DNA of 64,000 nt. It comes from Agromyces kandeliae. Lineage in GTDB: Bacteria > Actinomycetota > Actinomycetes > Actinomycetales > Microbacteriaceae. Below the pieces are notes generated by a model. The model saw only the letters and a program-made list of their open reading frames with translations, did not search any database and had not been told where the DNA came from. The translations under genes and the position numbers were made by a program. Below, piece by piece: positions 7,232-16,463 of this stretch. The stretch spans positions 62,001 to 126,000 of the forward strand of contig NZ_WKJD01000002.1 of the NCBI RefSeq assembly GCF_009674665.1, in the 5' to 3' direction. Positions within the stretch are counted from its first letter, which is position 1; each line of letters starts with the position of its first letter.

Positions 7232-8503
7232 TCAGCCGCGCACGTGCACGTCGACCCACACGAGTCGGTGGTCGCTCGACGGGAACGGGAATGTGCCCGT
7301 GAGCGCCGACAGCGGGTCGGACGAGAGCGGCCAGAACACGCCCGCGTCGGCGACGCGGAGGTCCTTCGACGGCAGCACGTAGTCGGCCCGCAGGTTGCCG
7401 GGCGCCGGGTTGTCGTTGAAGTCTGCGGTGTCGAGCGACGGGTCGCCCTCGTGCGCCAGGTTCGCGCCGCCCTGCAGCTCGGCCGCCTCGGCCGCGCCCG
7501 CCGACATCGGCATCGGGTCGGTGATGCGCGGGTGGCCGAGGAGCTGGTGGATCGCGTCATCCGTCGAGTCCCCGTCGAGCGGGTCGGCGTTCTGGTCGCC
7601 GAGGATCACGAACGACGAGCCGGGCTTCAGCCCGCCGGACACCCCGGTGTCGTCGTAGATGTACGACGAGGCGGCACCCGGGCTCACGTAGTCGGCCCAG
7701 AAGCGGATCTCGTCGTGGTTGCGCGTGCCGTTGCGGTCCTCTGCGCCGTCGAACGTCGGCGGCGTCGGGTGCGACGCCAGCACGTGCACCGTGCGGTGGC
7801 CGATCTCGACCGGGACGTCCCAGTGCGACTTGCTCGAGAGGCGGAAGACGTCGAGCTCCTCGGGCGAGTACCAGTCGGCCGGCGCCTCGGTGCTCGGGTC
7901 GTCCGGCAGCAGTGCCCCCGGCATGTCCTTCCAGAGGAAGTGCTGGAAGGTCCGCACCGCCGACTCGTCGATCGGGTACTTCGAGAGCACGGCCATGCCG
8001 TACTGGCCGGGGAAGAAGCCGAAGCCGAACGCGTCGTCTCCGCCGCCGATCACGCCGTTGTTGTTGAGGTCGAATCCGCTCGGGACGCCCGTGTTCGACG
8101 GGGCCACGAACGCGTACGGGTACTCGACCGGGTCGGCGCCGCCCTGCGAGACCTCCAGGTAGTTGTCGCGGAACAGGTCGACCGCCACGCCGTCGGGCAC
8201 GTAGTCGAACTCGTTGAGGAGCACGATGTCGGGGTTCGTGCGCTGGATGATCTCGGCGACGGTCTTCGCCTGCGCGTTCGCGCCCGTCGAGAGGTCGGCG
8301 ACGAGCTGCCCCTCGAAGTTCCGGTTCAGCGAGAGGTTGTAGGTGGCGACGCGGACGGTGTCGGCGCGACCGGGTTCGCCGCCGGGGGCGGCGTGCGCCG
8401 GCGCGGCGACGACGGAGGCGCCCAGGGCGATCGCCGCGACCGATGCGGCGACGAGCGGGGTGCGGCGTGCGGTGCTGGGGCGATCGGGTCGACTCATGGA
8501 CAT
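7232..8503 (-). CDS. Secreted endonuclease/exonuclease/phosphatase (EEP) family protein
   Basis: A 423-aa exported EEP-fold phosphoesterase. A signal peptide (TPLVAASVAAIALGASVVAAPAHA, AHA cleavage) precedes the domain. The domain starts RVATYNLSLN and carries the catalytic Glu in DIVLLNEFDY, the D-N pair in ILGDQNADPLDGDS and the terminal SDH motif (PSSDHRLVWVDV). The FDLNNNGVIGGGDDAFGFGFFPGQYGMAVLSKYPI block is typical of the large actinobacterial secreted group. The start at 8503 is supported by GAGGAG upstream; an in-frame ATG at 8497 is possible. Extracellular nucleic acid or phosphate scavenging is likely but unproven. Confidence 0.9.
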   Translation of the reverse strand: MSMSRPDRPSTARRTPLVAASVAAIALGASVVAAPAHAAPGGEPGRADTVRVATYNLSLNRNFEGQLVADLSTGANAQAKTVAEIIQRTNPDIVLLNEFDYVPDGVAVDLFRDNYLEVSQGGADPVEYPYAFVAPSNTGVPSGFDLNNNGVIGGGDDAFGFGFFPGQYGMAVLSKYPIDESAVRTFQHFLWKDMPGALLPDDPSTEAPADWYSPEELDVFRLSSKSHWDVPVEIGHRTVHVLASHPTPPTFDGAEDRNGTRNHDEIRFWADYVSPGAASSYIYDDTGVSGGLKPGSSFVILGDQNADPLDGDSTDDAIHQLLGHPRITDPMPMSAGAAEAAELQGGANLAHEGDPSLDTADFNDNPAPGNLRADYVLPSKDLRVADAGVFWPLSSDPLSALTGTFPFPSSDHRLVWVDVHVRG

Positions 8504-8604
8504 GCGAGCTCCTCTGCTGGCGTTCGGATCCGCGCTCAGGCTAGGCCGCTCCGGTGACGTCCGGAAGAACCCTGCGCGAACGAGCAGCACGACCTCGGGT
8601 CTGC

Positions 8605-9345
8605 TCAGAGGTGCACCGGGGTCTCGACGAACGCGCGCATCACCGAGTCGTCGCCGCGCAGGTCGAATCGTCCCGCCCTCGCGTACGGGTCCGCGCGTTC
8701 CCACACGAGCAGCACGAGATCGCCGAGCGACGCGCGGACCGTCGCCGCGGGAGCGTGCCCGACGACCGGCCCGCGCTCGAGGACCCAGTCCGGCGACAGC
8801 CGCCATTCCGCGGGCGCGTCGGCTGCTGCGAGCACGAGGTCGCCGGGAAGTCCGCGGATGCCGCGCCTGCGGGCCTGCGGCATGAACACGTCCCCGAACT
8901 CGTCGATCACGTCGGCCGTTCCGCCGCCGCTCACCTCGGGCGGGAACGGCGGGTCCTCGTCGCGCGCCGTGCGGAGGTCCCACAGGTGCTTCGCCGCCTC
9001 GTGCGACATGCGGCGTCGCCAGAAGCCGGCTCGCCCGAGCTCGCCGAAGAGCACGGCGCACGGGCGGTCGGGGTCCGTGCGCTCGATCGCCTCGATCAGA
9101 CCGGCCGCCCCGGCGGTGAACCACGGGATCCGTTCCGCGTCGGCGGGTCGCCGGAACGCGGCGCGGTCGGCGGGAGCGCCGGTGCGCAGCACCTCGGCGG
9201 CCCAGCGCTGGATGTTCCCGAGATGGTCGATGATCCTGCCCGCGGTGGGCCAGGTCTCGGAACGGACGGGCGCCTCGGGATCGGTCTCGGCAGCCGTCGC
9301 CGTGAACGCCTCCACGGCGGCTCGGAGATCCGCGAGCGAGCCCAT
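8605..9345 (-). CDS. Mycothiol-dependent maleylpyruvate isomerase family (DinB fold) protein
   Basis: A 246-aa protein of the actinobacterial DinB/maleylpyruvate isomerase N-terminal family, which includes mycothiol-dependent transferases. The N-terminal four-helix domain shows WPTAGRIIDHLGNIQRWAAEVLR and RRMSHEAAKHLWDL, whose His residues usually bind the metal. A C-terminal SCP-like region ends the protein. The ATG at 9345 gives the usual family start. The substrate is not evident, and there is no aromatic-catabolism gene nearby. Confidence 0.8.
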   Translation of the reverse strand: MGSLADLRAAVEAFTATAAETDPEAPVRSETWPTAGRIIDHLGNIQRWAAEVLRTGAPADRAAFRRPADAERIPWFTAGAAGLIEAIERTDPDRPCAVLFGELGRAGFWRRRMSHEAAKHLWDLRTARDEDPPFPPEVSGGGTADVIDEFGDVFMPQARRRGIRGLPGDLVLAAADAPAEWRLSPDWVLERGPVVGHAPAATVRASLGDLVLLVWERADPYARAGRFDLRGDDSVMRAFVETPVHL

Positions 9346-9420
9346 GCCTCCATCATGCCCCGCCGAACGTCCGGTCCGCACTGACGGGTTCGGCGGCGCC
9401 GCCCGGAACCGGGCGACGGG

Positions 9421-10664
9421 TCAGGCCGCGCCGCGGGCCGTCGGCCCGAGGTCGAGCGCGCGCGCCCGGACCGCGGCGAGCGCGTGCGCGATCGCCCCGG
9501 TCGTCACGCAGCCCTCGCCGAGGGTCGAGATCCGGAGTTCGGGCGCGCTCGGATCGCCGCTCCCGTCGATCAGTCGGGCAGCGCCCTCGATGACCATCGG
9601 GAGGGACCGGCTGGCGCCGCCGCTGACGATGATGCGGTCGACGTCGAGGAGATCGCCGAGCACGAGGCACATGCGGGCGAGTCGCGACGCGAGCCGGTCG
9701 ACGATCTCGGCGGCGACGGGGTCTCCGGCCAGCGCGGCCGCGCCGACCTGCGCCTCGTCGATCGTCCGCGGGTCGAGCCGACCGAGCGCGCTGTCGGGCC
9801 CGACGCCGGAGCTCACGGCCTCCGAGGCCCATCGCCTGGCGAGCAGGGCGAGCCCGTCGGCCGAGCCCACGCCCTCGACGTGGTCGAGGAATCGGAGCTC
9901 GCCGGCTCCGCCGCGCCGGCCTCGGACGAGCCGGCCGTCGATCATGAGCCCGGCGCCGAGGCCCTCGCCGACGATGAGGGCGATGAAGGAGTCGACGTCG
10001 CGCCCGCCGCCGCCCGGGGCCGAACGCTCGGCGATGGCCGCGAGGTTCGCGTCGTTCTCGACGATGACGATCTCGGCGTCGTCTGCGAAGAGCCCGGCGT
10101 AGCCGGGATTGGTCAGGTTCCAGAACCAGTGCTCGGGCGGCGAGACGCCGCCGCCGTCGACCGGGGCAGGCACGGCGACCGCGATCGCGACGACGTCCTC
10201 GGCGGCGGATCCGGCGGCTCGCCGTGCCTCGTCCACGGTCGCCCGCGCGAGCGCGCGCCGCCCCTCGGCGTCGGCGAGCCGCTCCGTCCGGCCGGGACCG
10301 GCGGCGGGGATCGATGCGGTGCGCCGGGCGAGCGGAGTGCCGCGCAGGTCGGCCACGGTCGCGGCGATGTGGTCGTATCCGGCGTCGACGCCGACGACGA
10401 CCGCGGCGCGTTCCCGCAGCGAGTAGCGGCGGGCCGGCCGGCCCTTCGTGTAGGTCCCGAACGTGCGGGCGTCCTCGAGCTCGGTCAGCCAGCCCATGCG
10501 CACGAGTTCGTCGCAGAGCCCGATCACGGTCGACCGGGTGAGGCCGGTCTCGGTCATCACGTCGGCGGCCGTGAAGGCGCCGGTCTGCCACGCGTGCTCC
10601 AGGACCCGGCGCGCGTTGACGCGCCGCAGCACCTGGGGTGACGTCGCGACGTCGTTCTCGCCCA
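9421..10664 (-). CDS. ROK family transcriptional regulator of the alpha-glucoside operon
   Basis: A 414-aa NagC/XylR-type ROK regulator. The N-terminal winged helix is NARRVLEHAWQTGAFTAADVMTETGLTRSTVIGLCDELVRMGWL; the sugar-kinase-like domain has VVGVDAGYDHIAATVADLRG and LIVGEGLGAGLMIDGRLVRG. The CxCGxxGC zinc motif after GGAGE is missing (GGAGELRFLDHVEG), which happens in some ROK regulators and removes the kinase-like metal site. I chose ATG 10664, preceded by GGGAAAGG, over an in-frame ATG at 10695. It is divergent from the sugar ABC operon and an inverted repeat lies between them, so it is probably the operon's repressor, released by a glucoside or its product. Confidence 0.9.
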
Positions 10665-10710
10665 TGCCCTTGACCTTTCCCGATCCCTGAGCCATTATTT
10701 ACGACACAGA

Positions 10711-10733
10711 GTAAATCTACACCCTAGATTTAC
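10711..10733. promoter_or_regulatory. ROK operator
   Basis: GTAAATCTA and TAGATTTAC form a perfect 9-bp inverted repeat with a 5-bp CACCC spacer. It is AT-rich in a GC-rich region and lies midway between the divergent ROK and binding-protein genes. A second, partial half (GTCGTAAATAAT on the minus strand) lies just to its left. This is the obvious site for the ROK regulator. Confidence 0.75.
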
Positions 10734-10792
10734 TCCCGTCAGAGTCGACGCACCATCGCGTGCCGGCCACGAGATCCAAGGGGAGACGACAC

Positions 10793-12085
10793 GTGCCTCG
10801 TAACGCGACCACCAGACCCGCATCGGCCGGAGGCCGCTCGCGTGGCCGGGCGACGCGGGCCGCCGCCGCGGCCGTCGCCACGGCGTTCGCACTGGCCGGA
10901 TGCAGTACCGCCGGCGGCGGAACCTCCGACATCACGTTCCACATGTCGAAGCCGGAGGCGATCCCCTACTTCCAGGGCCTCGTCGATGACTTCAACGCCT
11001 CGCAGGACGAGGTCCGCGTCACCCTCGACACGGCCTCCAACCTCTCCGCAGGCTTCCTCCGCGGCAATCCGCCCGACGTCGGGCTGCTCAACTACAACTA
11101 CGAGATGGCCCGGTTCATGGAGCGCGGCGCGCTCTCCGACCTCTCCGACATGCCCGAGGCCGACCGGATCCGCCCCGAGGTGCAGGACCTGGTCGACCAG
11201 TACGCGACCTATCCCGGTCGGACGAGCGTGCTGCCCTACTCGGTCGCGGCCGCGTCGGTGATCTACAACGTGGAGATCTTCGAGGAGCACGGCATCGAGG
11301 TCCCGACGACGTGGGACGAGCTGATCGCGGTCTGCGACGAGCTCGAGGCCGCCGGCGTGACGCCGATCTACAGCACGTTCAAGGACCCGTGGACCCTCGG
11401 CCAGGGGCTCTTCGACTACTCCGTCGGCGGCTCGGTCGACGTCCCCGGGTTCCTCGAGCAGATGGACGAGATCGGCACCGAGGTCGGACCCGACTCGGCC
11501 GTCTCGTTCCAGAAGACCATCCTCGAGCCGAGCGAGCAGATGCGCCGGCTCGCGGAGTACTCGAACGACGACGCGGCGAGCCGCGGCTACGGCGACGGCA
11601 ACGTCGCCTTCGCCAACGGCGAGGCCGCCATGTACATGCAGGGCCCGTGGGCATTCGGCGAGATCGCGAAGACCGCGCCCGACCTCGAGCTCGCGACGTT
11701 CCCGCTGCCCTCGAGCGACGACCCCGACGACCTCAAGGTCCGGGTCAACCTCGACCTCGCCCTCTGGATCCCCGAGGCGAGCACCGAGCAGGAGGCCGCG
11801 CGGCAGTTCGTCTCGTACCTCATGCAGAAGGACGTCATGGACGAGTACAACGCCGCATTCCTCGGCTTCGGCACGACGACGGATGCCGCGCCGGTCACCG
11901 ACGAGCGCATCGTCCCGATGCAGGAGTACTACGACGCGGGTGCGTTCTACCAGGGCCTCTCCCGGTCGATCCCGCTCACCATCCCGATCGACAACTACAT
12001 CCAGACGATGGCGACCGGCGGCGACATCCCGGCGACGCTCGCGACCATCGACGCCGACTGGGCGCGACTCGCGCTGCGCGGCTGA
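10793..12085 (+). CDS. Sugar ABC transporter substrate-binding lipoprotein
   Basis: A 430-aa family 1 extracellular solute-binding protein. The lipobox LAGC anchors it after an Arg-rich, Ala-rich signal peptide. The body has the typical PYSVAAASVIYNVEIFEEHGIEVPTTWDELIAVCDEL and GEAAMYMQGPWAF blocks. The GTG start at 10793 is chosen because AAGGGGAG lies at 10778-10785. It is the first gene of an operon with two permeases and a GH13 alpha-glucosidase, so malto- or isomalto-oligosaccharides, trehalose or sucrose-type alpha-glucosides are likely ligands (inference from the GH13 gene). Confidence 0.92.
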   Translation: MPRNATTRPASAGGRSRGRATRAAAAAVATAFALAGCSTAGGGTSDITFHMSKPEAIPYFQGLVDDFNASQDEVRVTLDTASNLSAGFLRGNPPDVGLLNYNYEMARFMERGALSDLSDMPEADRIRPEVQDLVDQYATYPGRTSVLPYSVAAASVIYNVEIFEEHGIEVPTTWDELIAVCDELEAAGVTPIYSTFKDPWTLGQGLFDYSVGGSVDVPGFLEQMDEIGTEVGPDSAVSFQKTILEPSEQMRRLAEYSNDDAASRGYGDGNVAFANGEAAMYMQGPWAFGEIAKTAPDLELATFPLPSSDDPDDLKVRVNLDLALWIPEASTEQEAARQFVSYLMQKDVMDEYNAAFLGFGTTTDAAPVTDERIVPMQEYYDAGAFYQGLSRSIPLTIPIDNYIQTMATGGDIPATLATIDADWARLALRG

Positions 12086-12110
12086 CGGCGATTCGAAAGG
12101 ACACCCCGAC

Positions 12111-13076
12111 ATGAGCACACCCGTCACCACGGCCGCGGCATCCGCCGGCGCGCTCGTCGACGAGGCCGAGCACGGCAAGGTCGACCACCTCGCGGGCACC
12201 CGTCACGATCGGCGCGGTCGAACGCGCGTCGACCCGATCTACTACTGGTTCCTGGTCCCCACGCTCGTGATCTTCACGCTGGCGATCACGGTGCCGGCGG
12301 TGCTCGGCATCTTCTACTCGTTCACGAACTTCATCGGGTTCGGCGACTGGGAGTTCATCGGCTTCACGAACTACGTGGCCGCGTTCTCCGACCCCGCGAT
12401 CCTCGCGAGCTACGGCTTCACGTTCGGCTTCGCGATCGTGACCGTGCTGCTGGTGAACGTCATCGCGTTCCTGCTCGCCGTCGGCCTCACGGCGAAGATC
12501 AGGCTCAAGGCCGGGCTGCGCGCCGTGTTCGTGATCCCCATGGTGATCTCGGGCATCGTCATCGCCTACGTCTTCAACTTCCTCTTCTCCAACTCGGTGC
12601 CGGCGCTCGGCTCGTCGCTCGGGATCCCGTGGCTGTCCGAGTCGATCCTCGCCAACCCCGACCTCGCGTGGCTCTCGATCGTCATCGTCACCGCCTGGCA
12701 GACGATCCCGGCGACCCTGCTCATCTACATCGCGGGACTGCTCTCGATCCCCGGCGAGGTGTACGAGGCCGCCGACATCGACGGGGCGGGTGCGATGCGA
12801 CGGCTGTGGTCGGTCACCCTTCCGCTCGTCTCCGGGTACGTCGTGATCAACATGATCCTGGGGTTCAAGAACTACCTCAACGTGTACGACGTCATCATCG
12901 GCCTCACCAACGGCGGTCCGGGAACCTCCACCCGCAGCATCGCGATGACGATCTTCACCGGCTTCACGGGCGGCGACTACGCCTACCAGATGGCGAACGC
13001 GACGATGTTCTTCATCATCGCCGTCGCGATCTCGGTGCTCCAACTCCGAATCACCCGCGGAAAGGCGGCGATCTGA
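12111..13076 (+). CDS. Sugar ABC transporter permease (MalF-like)
   Basis: A 321-aa CUT1 permease with about six membrane segments after a 45-residue cytoplasmic lead. The EAA loop EVYEAADIDGAGAMRRLWSVTLPLV docks the ATPase. A GAAAGGA site precedes ATG 12111. It overlaps the next permease by one base (TGATG), which marks coupled translation. No ATPase gene is in the operon; a shared MsiK-like ATPase is the usual partner of such actinobacterial importers. Confidence 0.93.
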   Translation: MSTPVTTAAASAGALVDEAEHGKVDHLAGTRHDRRGRTRVDPIYYWFLVPTLVIFTLAITVPAVLGIFYSFTNFIGFGDWEFIGFTNYVAAFSDPAILASYGFTFGFAIVTVLLVNVIAFLLAVGLTAKIRLKAGLRAVFVIPMVISGIVIAYVFNFLFSNSVPALGSSLGIPWLSESILANPDLAWLSIVIVTAWQTIPATLLIYIAGLLSIPGEVYEAADIDGAGAMRRLWSVTLPLVSGYVVINMILGFKNYLNVYDVIIGLTNGGPGTSTRSIAMTIFTGFTGGDYAYQMANATMFFIIAVAISVLQLRITRGKAAI

Positions 13077-13996
13077 TGACCCAGACAGCAGCGAAGCGGA
13101 CCGCCGCTTCCGTCCGCCAGGCCACCGCCCGCAACGGCGCGCCGACCCCCGCGCGTCGGCGCGGGAAGGTCGGACAGGAGAAGACGAGCTGGACGACCAT
13201 GGTCATCCTGTTCCTCTGTGCCATCACCGTGATCCTGCCGCTCTACGTGACCATCTCGATGTCGCTGAAGTCGACCTCGCAGGCCGTCGACGGCAACGCC
13301 TTCTCACTGCCGGCGCCGATCGACTTCTCGGGGTTCGCCCAGGCGTGGGAGCTCACGAACTTCCCGGTCGCCTTCACGATCTCCCTGCTCGTGACCGCGG
13401 GCACGGTGGTGGGCACGGTCATCCTCGCGTCGCTCGCCTCGTACGCGATCGTGCGCAACTGGGACCGCCGGTTCTTCCGCTGGTCGTTCTTCTACCTGCT
13501 CGCGGCGATGTTCCTGCCGTTCCCGGTCGTCGCACTCCCGCAGATCCAGCTCACCGGCCTCACGGGGCTCGCGAACCCGGCCGGCGTCACGATCCTGCAC
13601 ATCATGTTCCAGCTCTCCTTCAGCATCCTGCTGTTCACGGCGTTCCTGCGCTCGATCCCGCTCGAACTCGAGGAGAGCGCCCGCATCGACGGCGCGACCA
13701 CCTGGCAGACCTTCCGGCAGCTGATCTTCCCGCTGCTCGCGCCGATGAGCGCCACCGTGGCGATCTTCGCCTTCCTGGCGTCGTGGAACGACTTCATGAT
13801 GCCGTCGCTGATCATCGCCGACTCCGCGCAGCAGACACTGCCGGTCGTGCAGTCGATCTTCCAGACGCAGTTCAGCAACAACTACAACGTGTCGTTCGCG
13901 TCGTACCTGATGGCCATGGCGCCCGCGATCGTCGTCTACCTGTTCACGCAGCGATGGGTCATGGAGGGCGTCACCCAGGGCGCCGTGAAGGGCTGA
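13076..13996 (+). CDS. Carbohydrate ABC transporter permease (MalG-like)
   Basis: A 306-aa CUT1 permease, partner of the previous gene. It has a cytoplasmic N-terminus of about 40 residues, then six membrane spans with the EAA loop ELEESARIDGATTWQTFRQLIFPLL. It ends with the family-typical QRWVMEGVTQGAVKG. The start codon shares its A with the preceding TGA. It lies 143 bp before the GH13 gene, with no promoter I can name in between. Confidence 0.93.
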   Translation: MTQTAAKRTAASVRQATARNGAPTPARRRGKVGQEKTSWTTMVILFLCAITVILPLYVTISMSLKSTSQAVDGNAFSLPAPIDFSGFAQAWELTNFPVAFTISLLVTAGTVVGTVILASLASYAIVRNWDRRFFRWSFFYLLAAMFLPFPVVALPQIQLTGLTGLANPAGVTILHIMFQLSFSILLFTAFLRSIPLELEESARIDGATTWQTFRQLIFPLLAPMSATVAIFAFLASWNDFMMPSLIIADSAQQTLPVVQSIFQTQFSNNYNVSFASYLMAMAPAIVVYLFTQRWVMEGVTQGAVKG

Positions 13997-14139
13997 CCGC
14001 ACGCGGTCGACCCGGGCCGCGGGCGTGGGCGCGAGCCCCGCCCGCTGCCCACGCGTGCGCCCGACGCCGCCATCACCGGCTCCACGACCTCGACCACCTC
14101 CACCCTCCATCCTCACTCCGGAAAGGACCTCCGCACCTC

Positions 14140-15804
14140 ATGAGCGACGTGCTCGCACGCCCCGACCTCCACCCGCTCCGCGACGACGCCGACTGGTGGC
14201 GCCAGGCCGCGGTCTACCAGATCTACCCGCGCAGCTTCGCGGACTCCGACGGCGACGGGATCGGCGACCTCAGGGGCATCCGCGCCCGCGTGCCGTACCT
14301 GCAGGGCCTCGGCATCGACGCCGTCTGGATGAGCCCGTTCTACCCGTCGGCGCTCGCCGACGGAGGGTACGACGTCGACGACTACCGCGACGTCGACCCC
14401 AGGCTCGGCACGCTCGCCGACTTCGACGACCTCGTCGCGGCGCTGCACGAGGCCGGCATCCGGGTGATCATCGACATCGTGCCGAACCACACGTCCGACC
14501 GGCACGAGTGGTTCCGCGAGGCCCTCGCCTCGCCGCGAGGCTCGGCCGCCCGAGCCCGCTACGTCTTCCGAGACGGGCTGGGGCCCGACGGATCACTGCC
14601 GCCGGCCGACTGGACGAGCGCGTTCGGCGGGCCCGCGTGGGAGGCCGTCGGCGACGGCCAGTGGTACCTGCACTACTTCGCAACCGAGCAGCCCGACCTC
14701 AACTGGGACAACCGGGAGGTGCGCGACGACTTCCTGCGCACACTGCGGTTCTGGTCGGATCGCGGCGTCGACGGGTTCCGCATCGACGTCGCGCACGGCC
14801 TCGCGAAGCGACTCGACGACGACCTGCCCGACCAGGCCACGCTCGATTCGCTGCCGCGCGACGGCGCCCACCCGCTGTGGGACCGCGACGAGGTGCACGA
14901 GATCTACGCCGAATGGCGTCGCGTGTTCGACGAGTACACGCCGCCGCGCACCGGGGTCGCGGAGGCGTGGGTCGAGTCGCACCGCCGGCCGCGGTACGCG
15001 AGCGTCGACGGGCTCGGGCAGGCGTTCAACTTCGACCTGCTCGAGGCGTCGTTCGACGCCGCCGAGTTCCGCCGCATCGTCGACGCCAACCTCGCGCTCG
15101 CAGCGGCATCGGGCTCGTCCACGACGTGGGTGCTCTCGAACCACGACGTGGTCCGGCATGCGACGCGCTACGGGCTCCCCGAGCCGTCGGCGCCCGGTGA
15201 GAAGCACGGCGCGGCGTGGCTGCTCTCGGGCGGGGCGACGCCTCCGCTCGACCGCGAGCGCGGCCTCCGCCGCGCCCGTGCGGCGACGCTCCTCGTGCTC
15301 GGCCTGCCCGGCTCCGCCTACCTGTACCAGGGCGAAGAGCTCGGGCTCCCCGAGGTGGCGGAGATCCCCGCGGCGGAGCGGCAGGATCCCGCGTACTTCC
15401 GCAATCCGGGTGTCGACATCGGCCGCGACGGATGCCGCGTGCCGCTGCCGTGGACGGCGGAGGGCGACTCCTTCGGCTTCGGCCCCGACGGTGCGCACCT
15501 GCCGCAGCCGGACTGGTTCGGCGAGTACGCGGCCGACGGGCAGGTCGACGACCCGACGTCGACCCTGTCGATGTACCGGCGCGCACTCGCGCTCCGCCAC
15601 GACCTCCAGGGGGCGGAGGAGCTCGAGTGGGTGCCGACCCCCGACCCGGACGTCGTGCACTTCCGCCGACCCGACGGCTGGGAGGTCGTGGCCAACTTCG
15701 GGACCGAGCCGGCGCCGCTGCCCGAGGGATCGGTGCTCGTCGCGAGCGGCGACCTCGTCGGCGACCGGCTGCCCGGCGAGACGACGGCCTGGCTGCGCCG
15801 CTGA
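14140..15804 (+). CDS. GH13 alpha-glucosidase
   Basis: A 554-aa glycoside hydrolase family 13 enzyme of the oligo-1,6-glucosidase/alpha-glucosidase type. Region I is DIVPNH, region II GFRIDVAHGL with the nucleophile Asp, region III GVAEAWVES with the acid/base Glu, and region IV LSNHDVVRH. The N-terminal AVYQIYPRSFADSDGDGIGDLRGI is diagnostic of this subgroup. No signal peptide is seen, so it works in the cytoplasm on sugars brought in by the three upstream genes. GAAAGGAC precedes the ATG. Exact linkage (alpha-1,4, alpha-1,6 or sucrose) is not decided by sequence alone. Confidence 0.93.
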   Translation: MSDVLARPDLHPLRDDADWWRQAAVYQIYPRSFADSDGDGIGDLRGIRARVPYLQGLGIDAVWMSPFYPSALADGGYDVDDYRDVDPRLGTLADFDDLVAALHEAGIRVIIDIVPNHTSDRHEWFREALASPRGSAARARYVFRDGLGPDGSLPPADWTSAFGGPAWEAVGDGQWYLHYFATEQPDLNWDNREVRDDFLRTLRFWSDRGVDGFRIDVAHGLAKRLDDDLPDQATLDSLPRDGAHPLWDRDEVHEIYAEWRRVFDEYTPPRTGVAEAWVESHRRPRYASVDGLGQAFNFDLLEASFDAAEFRRIVDANLALAAASGSSTTWVLSNHDVVRHATRYGLPEPSAPGEKHGAAWLLSGGATPPLDRERGLRRARAATLLVLGLPGSAYLYQGEELGLPEVAEIPAAERQDPAYFRNPGVDIGRDGCRVPLPWTAEGDSFGFGPDGAHLPQPDWFGEYAADGQVDDPTSTLSMYRRALALRHDLQGAEELEWVPTPDPDVVHFRRPDGWEVVANFGTEPAPLPEGSVLVASGDLVGDRLPGETTAWLRR

Positions 15805-15857
15805 GCGCCGGGCCCGCCGCTTGACGATCGGGGCGCCGCGTGGTCGCATGACCTGTG

Positions 15858-16463
15858 ATGGATGCCGCGCGGCCCCCGCTCATCACCGACGACGACCTCG
15901 ACGACCTCGAGCGCGAGGCCATCGGGCGCGTGCGCGGCCGCGTCCTCGAGATCGGTGCGGGCGAGGGCGAGAACTTCGGGGCGTTCGACACCCAGGTCGA
16001 CTGGGTCGGCCTCGAACCCGATGCCGAGCGCCGCGTCGAGCTCGCGCAGCGGGCACGCGCCTGGCAGCACCGCGGCGAGCCGCTCGACGCCGTCGCCGAG
16101 CACATCCCACTGCCGGACGCATCGGTCGACGCGGTCGTCGGCACCTACGTGCTGTGCTCGGTGACCGACCAGGCGCGCGCGCTCGCCGAGGTGCGGCGCG
16201 TGCTGCGTCCCGGTGGCACGGTCGTGTTCGTCGACCACGTCGTCGCACCGCCGGGCACGCTGAAGCGCGGCATCCAGCGTGCGGTCACGCCGTTCTCGCG
16301 ACGGTTCTGCCACGGATGCCACTGGGATCGCGACACCGGCGGTGCACTCGCCGCCGCGGGGTTCGAGGTCGACGAGGCTCGCCTCGTGCGGGTGCCCTCG
16401 TTCCCGTTCGGACCGACCCGCGTGCTCGTGTTCCGCGGACGCGCCCCGGGGGCGACCGGATGA
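15858..16463 (+). CDS. Class I SAM-dependent methyltransferase
   Basis: A 201-aa methyltransferase with motif I VLEIGAGEGENFGAF, the acidic ribose-binding end of strand 2 (GLEPD), and the Methyltransf_11 blocks LPDASVDAVVGTYVLCSV and EVRRVLRPGGTVVFVDHV. A HGCHWDRDTGGAL stretch resembles the methyltransferase-like METTL7 group. GTG 15855 directly precedes ATG 15858 and either can start. Its stop overlaps the sirtuin start by ATGA, so the two are coupled. The substrate is unknown. Confidence 0.85.
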   Translation: MDAARPPLITDDDLDDLEREAIGRVRGRVLEIGAGEGENFGAFDTQVDWVGLEPDAERRVELAQRARAWQHRGEPLDAVAEHIPLPDASVDAVVGTYVLCSVTDQARALAEVRRVLRPGGTVVFVDHVVAPPGTLKRGIQRAVTPFSRRFCHGCHWDRDTGGALAAAGFEVDEARLVRVPSFPFGPTRVLVFRGRAPGATG

